Shown: positions 5,560-5,689 of the stretch, piece after piece | Position numbering within the stretch: position 1 is the stretch's first letter | Layout of the letters: each line of letters opens with the position of its first letter | Assembly (NCBI GenBank): GCA_017743275.1 | Contig: JAGHZG010000132.1 | Span: forward strand, 1 to 5,689 | Length of the DNA stretch: 5,689 nucleotides | Reading direction: 5' to 3' | Source: Chloroflexota bacterium | GTDB lineage: Bacteria; Chloroflexota; Anaerolineae; B4-G1; DUEL01 | Translations under genes and position numbers: made by a program | Notes under the pieces: model-generated | Seen by the model: only the letters and a program-made list of their open reading frames with translations | Databases searched by the model: none | What the model was told of the DNA's origin: nothing

Positions 5560-5689
5560 ATCTCTACAGTTACCTGGCCCGCCTGGAAGATACGCTTCGT
5601 TCCCGTCAGGATATTGAAATTCAGGGGCTCCAGATACCTAAATTTCGCCCAAAATAATGGCCGTTTCCTCCGGAGCCAGAAGGGCCGCC
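5556..5689 (+). pseudogene. TumE/DUF6516-like toxin N-terminus, frame broken at 5657 and cut by window
   Basis: From the TTG at 5556, overlapping the TGA of the preceding gene, 33 codons read MNLYSYLARLEDTLRSRQD and then IEIQGLQIPKFRPK before TAA 5655-5657. The start resembles the N-terminus of TumE/DUF6516-type toxins (YLARLEDRLR...I.....Q). A 33-residue end is far too short for that family. If one A is removed from the AAAA run at 5651-5654, the frame continues as NNGRFLRSQKGR to the window end without a stop. The likeliest reading is therefore a one-base frameshift in a gene that continues outside the window, either true decay or a homopolymer error. The alternative is an unrelated short coupled peptide. 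The family assignment is tentative because only the N-terminus is visible. Confidence 0.5.

Overview
The window carries an electron-transfer gene cluster of the heterodisulfide reductase (Hdr) type. It is interleaved with three toxin-antitoxin (TA) type modules, and every recognisable gene is on the + strand. The Hdr genes are GC-rich (about 75% by hand count at 1441-1500). The left flanking gene is clearly less so (about 48% in the first 60 bases). High GC, DUF433/DUF5615 and VapC modules, and two families of short palindromic intergenic repeats would suit a Chloroflexota-like or other environmental, possibly anaerobic or thermophilic bacterium. That assignment is inference; nothing here proves the taxon.

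Layout: (1) 3-392, the C-terminal part of a VapC-like PIN-domain protein cut by the window edge. (2) 434-1783, a short HdrA-type flavoprotein with a ferredoxin inserted in the FAD domain but no N-terminal CHCG domain and no C-terminal ferredoxin; its last 12 residues are encoded by a palindromic repeat at 1745-1812. (3) 1833-2963, an HdrD-like protein: an HdrC-type 2x[4Fe-4S] ferredoxin followed by two CCG domains. (4) 2973-3461, a decayed DUF433/DUF5615 TA pair: the antitoxin has two compensating frameshifts and the toxin lacks its middle. (5) 3496-5220, a second, complementary HdrA with the N-terminal CHCG domain and a C-terminal 2x[4Fe-4S] ferredoxin but no inserted ferredoxin; at that site a 52-bp GC-rich palindromic repeat is translated in frame. 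(6) 5245-5559, a small antitoxin-like protein overlapping by a few bases the start of a TumE-like toxin reading frame that breaks at 5657.

Interpretation: the two HdrA paralogues each hold Fe-S modules the other lacks, so they probably act as a heteromeric pair, in the manner of QmoA/QmoB. They would pass electrons between FAD, ferredoxin-type clusters and the HdrD-like subunit, whose CCG domains would be the disulfide- or thiol-reactive end. No MvhD, hydrogenase, formate dehydrogenase or membrane HdrE subunit is visible, so the electron donor and the substrate remain unknown. The most noteworthy points are the reciprocal domain split of HdrA, the recruitment of two unrelated short repeats into HdrA coding sequence, and the remnant TA module inside the Hdr operon.
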